Source: Saccharopolyspora phatthalungensis (lineage in GTDB: Bacteria; Actinomycetota; Actinomycetes; Mycobacteriales; Pseudonocardiaceae). Taken from it: a DNA stretch of 64,000 bases. This document shows, in pieces, positions 60,549-64,000 of the stretch. Position 1 is the stretch's first letter. Every line of letters starts with the position of its first letter. The notes beneath the pieces are model-generated. The model made no database searches. It saw only the letters and a list, made by a program, of their open reading frames with translations, and had not been told where the DNA came from. Made by a program: the position numbers and the translations under genes. The stretch lies in NCBI RefSeq assembly GCF_014203395.1, contig NZ_JACHIW010000001.1, forward strand, positions 3,889,501 through 3,953,500, written 5' to 3'.

Positions 60549-61888
60549 TGCGCAGCTGCAAGTGGTTGCTGGTCACGGTCCTGGCGCTGCTAGTCCCGGC
60601 TTGCGCCGGACCTGCGGACGCGCCTTCGCAGCGAGAGAGCATCACGGTGCTGGCGTCGTGGACGGGCCAGGAAGAAGCCCAGTTCCGCGCACTGGCGGCG
60701 GAGTTCGAGCGAAAGTACGGGTTCCGGTTCCGTGTCGACTACCAGGGGACCCGGGCCCTCGAACAGGTCTTGCTCGCCGACGTGCAGAAGGGCGCGCCGC
60801 CGGACATCGCGATCGTGCCGAGCCCGGCGGAGTTGCAGCGCTACGCCGACGCTCCACTCGACCAACCCCGGCTGGTCGAGCTGCCGATGACCTACGGCAA
60901 CGAGGGCCCCTTGCCCTACGCGATCTTCTGGGAATGGGTGCAGGGTCTCGGCAATGCGGAGAAGCGTTTCGCGGTCGTCGCCAAGGCGGACCTGAAGAGC
61001 ATCGTGTGGTATCGGCGAAACGGAGCCCCGATTCAACCCGAAAGCTGGGCGGAAATGCTCGCGCTGGGGCGTGCGTCCGGTGGCTGGTGCCTGGGGATGG
61101 GGGCACCGCCGGTCTCGGGCTGGCCGGGCACCGACTGGATCGAGGACATCCTGCTGAAGAAGTACGGGCCGGTCGACTACACGGAGTTCGCCCAGGGCCG
61201 CATGCGCTGGACGGACGAGAAGATGAAAACCGTCTGGCGCGATGGGGGAGAGGTCCTGGCCGACTCCCGATCGGGCGCTCCGGCGGCGCTGCTGACGGAC
61301 TTCAGCGATGCGGGTCGGGGCATGTTCGAGCAGCCCCAGCGGTGTTCTCTCGATCACGCCGGATCGTTCTTGAAGAGTCAGTACCAGGCGACCCGCCCCG
61401 ACGGGACGGCGCCGGTGGCGGGTAAGGACTTCGACTTCTTCCGGTTCCCGCCGCTGTCGCAACCGTCCATCGTCTCGGCGGACCTCGCCGTGATGTTCAA
61501 CGACTCGCCGGGGGCGAACGCATTCATGCAGTTCCTGGCCTCCACCGAGGGGCAGCGGATCCTGGCCGGGCACCGGGAGGGCAGCGTGTACTCGATCAAC
61601 CGGAATTTCCTCGGCGGCAGGCTCTATGCCGACCGCCCCGGTGGCGACGTGGACCTGCGCATCGCCGAGGAGATCGGCCAATCCGGCCGGGGGCTTTGCT
61701 TCGACGCCTCGGATCTGATGCCCGCGACGATGCGCAGCGCGTTCTACCGGGCGGTGCTGGAGTTCGTCCGGGCGCCCGAGCGGCTCAACGAGATCCTGAA
61801 CCAGCTGGAGGACGTCCGGCGCCGTCTCGCGGGCCCGCCGCCGGTCGAATCCTGGGCGAGGTTCGCCTGCGTCGGCCCGAATCCCTGA
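60545..61888 (+). CDS. Solute-binding lipoprotein of the kinase operon
   Basis: A 447-residue lipoprotein: signal helix WLLVTVLALLVPAC with lipidation Cys C20 in the lipobox LVPAC. The mature part is a periplasmic-binding-protein fold of the ABC sugar/oligosaccharide type (SWTGQEEAQFRALAAEFERK then PPDIAIVPSPAELQRYADAP). No permease or ATPase genes are next to it. It is coupled (ATGA) to the GlnX-like sensor, so it probably senses an extracellular solute for the protease-kinase rather than feeding a transporter. In mycobacteria the analogous GlnH is an amino acid-type binder; here the fold class is different. Confidence 0.8.
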   Translation: MMRSCKWLLVTVLALLVPACAGPADAPSQRESITVLASWTGQEEAQFRALAAEFERKYGFRFRVDYQGTRALEQVLLADVQKGAPPDIAIVPSPAELQRYADAPLDQPRLVELPMTYGNEGPLPYAIFWEWVQGLGNAEKRFAVVAKADLKSIVWYRRNGAPIQPESWAEMLALGRASGGWCLGMGAPPVSGWPGTDWIEDILLKKYGPVDYTEFAQGRMRWTDEKMKTVWRDGGEVLADSRSGAPAALLTDFSDAGRGMFEQPQRCSLDHAGSFLKSQYQATRPDGTAPVAGKDFDFFRFPPLSQPSIVSADLAVMFNDSPGANAFMQFLASTEGQRILAGHREGSVYSINRNFLGGRLYADRPGGDVDLRIAEEIGQSGRGLCFDASDLMPATMRSAFYRAVLEFVRAPERLNEILNQLEDVRRRLAGPPPVESWARFACVGPNP

Positions 61889-61932
61889 CTGGGCCGGGGG
61901 CGCGGCAGCAAACCGCGCACCCCGGCGCCGCG

Positions 61933-62787
61933 TCAGTGGAAGGTGTGTTCCGCGGCCGGGAAGTGGTGACCGCGGACATCGTCGGCGAAACGAGTAGCCG
62001 CGTCGGCCAGGATGCCGCCCACGTCGGCGTAGCGTTTGACGAACTTCGCCGTTCGACCAGTGTTCAGGCCCGACATGTCCGTCCAGACCAGCACCTGTGC
62101 GTCGCAGTCCGGGCCCGCGCCGATGCCGACCGTCGGGATGTGCAGCTCACCGGTCACCCGCTTGGCCGCCTCCGCCGACACCATCTCCAGCACCACCGAG
62201 AACGCGCCCGCCTCCTGCACCGCGAGCGCGTCCGCCAGCAGTTCGTCGGCCTGGTCGCCGCGGCCCTGCACTCGGTAGCCGCCGAGGCCGTGTTCGCTCT
62301 GCGGCGTGAAGCCGATGTGGGCCATCACCGGGATGCCCGCCGACACCAGCATCTCGATCTGCGGCGCATAGCGGCGGCCGCCTTCCAGCTTGACCGCGTG
62401 CGCGCGGCCCTCCTTCATGAACCGCGTCGCGGTGGCCAGCGCCTGCTCCGGCGAGGCCTGGTAGGAGCCGAACGGGAGGTCGGCCACCACCAGTGCCCGC
62501 TCGACCGACCGGGTCACGGCGCGGACCAGCGGCAACAGTTCGTCCACGGTCACCGGTAGCGAGGACTCGTAGCCGTAGACGTTGTTGGCGGCCGAGTCGC
62601 CGACCAGCAGGACCGGGATGCCGGCCTGGTCGAAGATCCGCGCCGTGTACATGTCGTAGGAGGTGAGCATCGGCCAGGCCTCGCCGCGCTCCTTCAGCTG
62701 CTGGAGGTGATGGATGCGGACCCGCCGCTTGGTCGGCGTGGAGCCGTACGGCGCCGCCGTCTCGCCCTGGTTCTGAGCAGCAGTCAT
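61933..62787 (-). CDS. panB: 3-methyl-2-oxobutanoate hydroxymethyltransferase
   Basis: A 284-residue enzyme of pantothenate synthesis, adding a hydroxymethyl group from methylene-tetrahydrofolate to 2-oxoisovalerate. [51 protein letters not shown] (Mg-binding Asp) and [20 protein letters not shown] are all family marks, with GDQADELL and [15 protein letters not shown] further on. The ATG at 62787 follows a weak ribosome-binding site. It is preceded, with 148 bp between, by the PheC-like gene on the same strand. No panC is in the window. Confidence 0.95.
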   Translation of the reverse strand: MTAAQNQGETAAPYGSTPTKRRVRIHHLQQLKERGEAWPMLTSYDMYTARIFDQAGIPVLLVGDSAANNVYGYESSLPVTVDELLPLVRAVTRSVERALVVADLPFGSYQASPEQALATATRFMKEGRAHAVKLEGGRRYAPQIEMLVSAGIPVMAHIGFTPQSEHGLGGYRVQGRGDQADELLADALAVQEAGAFSVVLEMVSAEAAKRVTGELHIPTVGIGAGPDCDAQVLVWTDMSGLNTGRTAKFVKRYADVGGILADAATRFADDVRGHHFPAAEHTFH

Positions 62788-62935
62788 CGTTGACCGTCCT
62801 ATTCCTCGAGGCCCGCGCCGCGGGTCCCCGGGTCGTGTCGGATGGTTGCGTGGGAAAGCGTCCCACGGGCGCCATCGCACCGGCAGACATCGAGGGCCAA
62901 TGTCACAGTGCGGGCGACTGGCCGCTGCGGGAGCG

Positions 62936-63730
62936 TCAACCGATCCAGGGCCGGCTGATGCGCGCGTAGGTGCCGTCGTGCAGCGCGAGATTGAGCCACT
63001 GGTTTACCCACTGCTGGAACACCACGTCGCCCTTGGGCAGCAGGTACGCCTTCTCGGTGAAGGTGAAGGGCTGCTCGGGGTGCACCGAGCACAGCTCGGG
63101 GTGCTGCTTGGACTGCCACCTGGTTTCGGCGGCGTCGGTCATCATCAGGTCGGCCCTGCCGTCCAGGACCTGCTGGAAGATCGTGTTGTTGTCCGGGTGC
63201 TCGACGATGGTGGCCTGCTTGAGGTGCTGCTTGGCGAACTGCTCGTTGGTGCCGCCGGGGTTGACGATGGCGCGGACCCCGGGCCGGTCGATCTGCTGCA
63301 ACGTCTGGAACCGCGCGGCGTTCTCGCAGCGGGTGATCGGGGTCTTGCCGTCGACCACGTAGGACGTGCTGAAAAACGCCTGCTTCGCCCGCTCCAGGGT
63401 GATCGACACTCCGCCGACGGCGATGTCGCACCGCGCGTCGAAGTCGGTGACCAGCGTCTTCCAGGTGCTGGGCACGATCGTCGCCTTGACCCCGAGCTTG
63501 CCCGCGAGGTCGTGCGCCATGTCGATGTCGATCCCGCTCCAGGCTCCCGTCGCGTCCCGGTAGGTGAACGGTCGGTAGTCCCCGGTGCTGCAAACCCGCA
63601 GCTCGCCGCGCTGGATGATGTCGTCCAACCGACTCGCCCCGGGCTGCTGGGGCGCGGCCGGAGTCATTGAGCACGCCGAACTCAACCCGAGGACGCCCGC
63701 CACGGCCAACCCGAACTTCTTCCACCGCAT
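62936..63730 (-). CDS. PheC-like lipoprotein: cyclohexadienyl dehydratase or family 3 solute-binding protein
   Basis: A 264-residue lipoprotein: signal helix with lipobox LSSAC, lipidation Cys C20. The family 3 solute-binding fold starts [20 protein letters not shown], then [19 protein letters not shown]. The C-terminal half has [20 protein letters not shown] and [17 protein letters not shown], which are closer to exported cyclohexadienyl/arogenate dehydratase PheC than to amino acid receptors. PheC makes phenylalanine or phenylpyruvate outside the cytoplasm. The ATG at 63730 has AAAGG upstream. Without the ligand test, both roles are open. Confidence 0.72.
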   Translation of the reverse strand: MRWKKFGLAVAGVLGLSSACSMTPAAPQQPGASRLDDIIQRGELRVCSTGDYRPFTYRDATGAWSGIDIDMAHDLAGKLGVKATIVPSTWKTLVTDFDARCDIAVGGVSITLERAKQAFFSTSYVVDGKTPITRCENAARFQTLQQIDRPGVRAIVNPGGTNEQFAKQHLKQATIVEHPDNNTIFQQVLDGRADLMMTDAAETRWQSKQHPELCSVHPEQPFTFTEKAYLLPKGDVVFQQWVNQWLNLALHDGTYARISRPWIG

Positions 63731-63874
63731 GACGCCTGCCTTTCGATCCCCATTGATCATGCATAGCGGCTCGGATCCGCGAAAACCAGGGCCCGCGGAG
63801 GGCGGGCGCGATGAGTTCTGTCGTCGCGAGCGGTCTGCCTGTTCAGGAGATGGCTTGGCGAAGGAGTGGAAACG

Positions 63875-64000
63875 ATGGACGAGCAATTCACCGCGACGCT
63901 GCAGAAGAGCCCCAACCGGGGCGGCTGGACCTACGTCATCTGGCCCCGGTCGGTCGAGTACTTCGGCACCCGGGGCCTGGTGAAGGTCCGGGGCACCATC
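63875..64000 (+). CDS. DUF1905-domain protein (partial)
   Basis: The first 42 codons of a gene leaving the window on the right. ATG at 63875 behind AAGGAG. The reading MDEQFTATLQKSPNRGGWTY, then VIWPRSVEYFGTRGLVKVRG, matches the N-terminus of DUF1905, a small beta-barrel protein often fused to or followed by a YdeI-like (bacteriocin-protection) domain. Function unknown. It is divergent from the PheC-like gene. Confidence 0.72.
   Translation, partial: MDEQFTATLQKSPNRGGWTYVIWPRSVEYFGTRGLVKVRGTI

Overview
The window is high-GC DNA with frequent GTG starts, very GC-rich third codon positions and many 1-4 bp gene overlaps. It encodes a mycothiol deacetylase (MshB), a fused indolepyruvate:ferredoxin oxidoreductase, a bifunctional RNase H/phosphatase and a class A RNase P RNA. 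All of this fits an actinomycete chromosome. The gene order from cobD to rnpB resembles the mycobacterial Rv2228c-Rv2236c region. Together with the accessory content this suggests a Pseudonocardiales member such as a Saccharopolyspora-like organism; the genus is inference.

Layout: 1-3.3 kb holds the 5' part of a lactate-oxidase-family flavoenzyme, a shortened TauD-like gene coupled to an unknown gene, and a ClpC2-like regulator with twin palindromes over its own promoter. 3.3-7.4 kb is indolepyruvate oxidoreductase divergent from an Lrp/AsnC regulator across a perfect 12-bp inverted repeat. 7.9-9.6 kb has an XRE/TPR regulator followed by two tiny paralogous proteins with a C2H2 zinc-finger pattern. 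10-12.4 kb has mshB, a RidA-like gene and a TetR regulator. 12.6-16.9 kb is a tight five-gene operon (NRAMP transporter, PxpA, PxpB, PxpC, DUF1445) for 5-oxoproline use. 17-25 kb is mixed: a secreted peptidase, an IclR regulator, a reductase, a broken cbtA and a CcdA homologue, ending in an IS110 remnant. 25.7-32.7 kb is a JetA-JetB-JetC operon (Wadjet type II defence) with no JetD nuclease gene; the IS110 remnant lies where jetD would be expected.

32.9-43 kb carries cobD, an HNH endonuclease, a 0.7-kb repeat-rich spacer, SURF1, a fructosamine-kinase-like gene, a low-molecular-weight phosphatase, a cobC-like aminotransferase, Nif3, a coiled-coil zinc-ribbon protein, RNase H/phosphatase and rnpB. 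43.8-51.6 kb is a seven-gene cluster resembling a Gram-positive type IV secretion channel (small membrane protein, PrgI/TcpE-like, VirB4-like ATPase, VirB6/TcpH-like, TcpC-like and NlpC/P60 hydrolase) without a relaxase or coupling protein. 51.7-55.6 kb has an RNB ribonuclease, an F420-dependent NADP reductase, a DUF4326 protein and a glutathionyl-hydroquinone-reductase-type enzyme. 55.7-61.9 kb is a sensing operon: a trypsin-like protease fused to a PknG-like kinase and TPR region, a small unknown protein, a four-helix membrane sensor and a solute-binding lipoprotein, reminiscent of mycobacterial pknG-glnH-glnX. The right end has panB, a lipoprotein of the PheC/solute-binding type and the start of a DUF1905 gene.

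The points most worth attention are the jetD-less Wadjet locus, the protease-PknG fusion with its receptor-like partners, the orphan type IV secretion-like cluster, the tandem mini zinc-finger genes, the self-overlapping ClpC2 promoter, and the structured repeat spacer at 35.6-36.1 kb. No tRNA gene, CRISPR array or intact insertion sequence was recognised.
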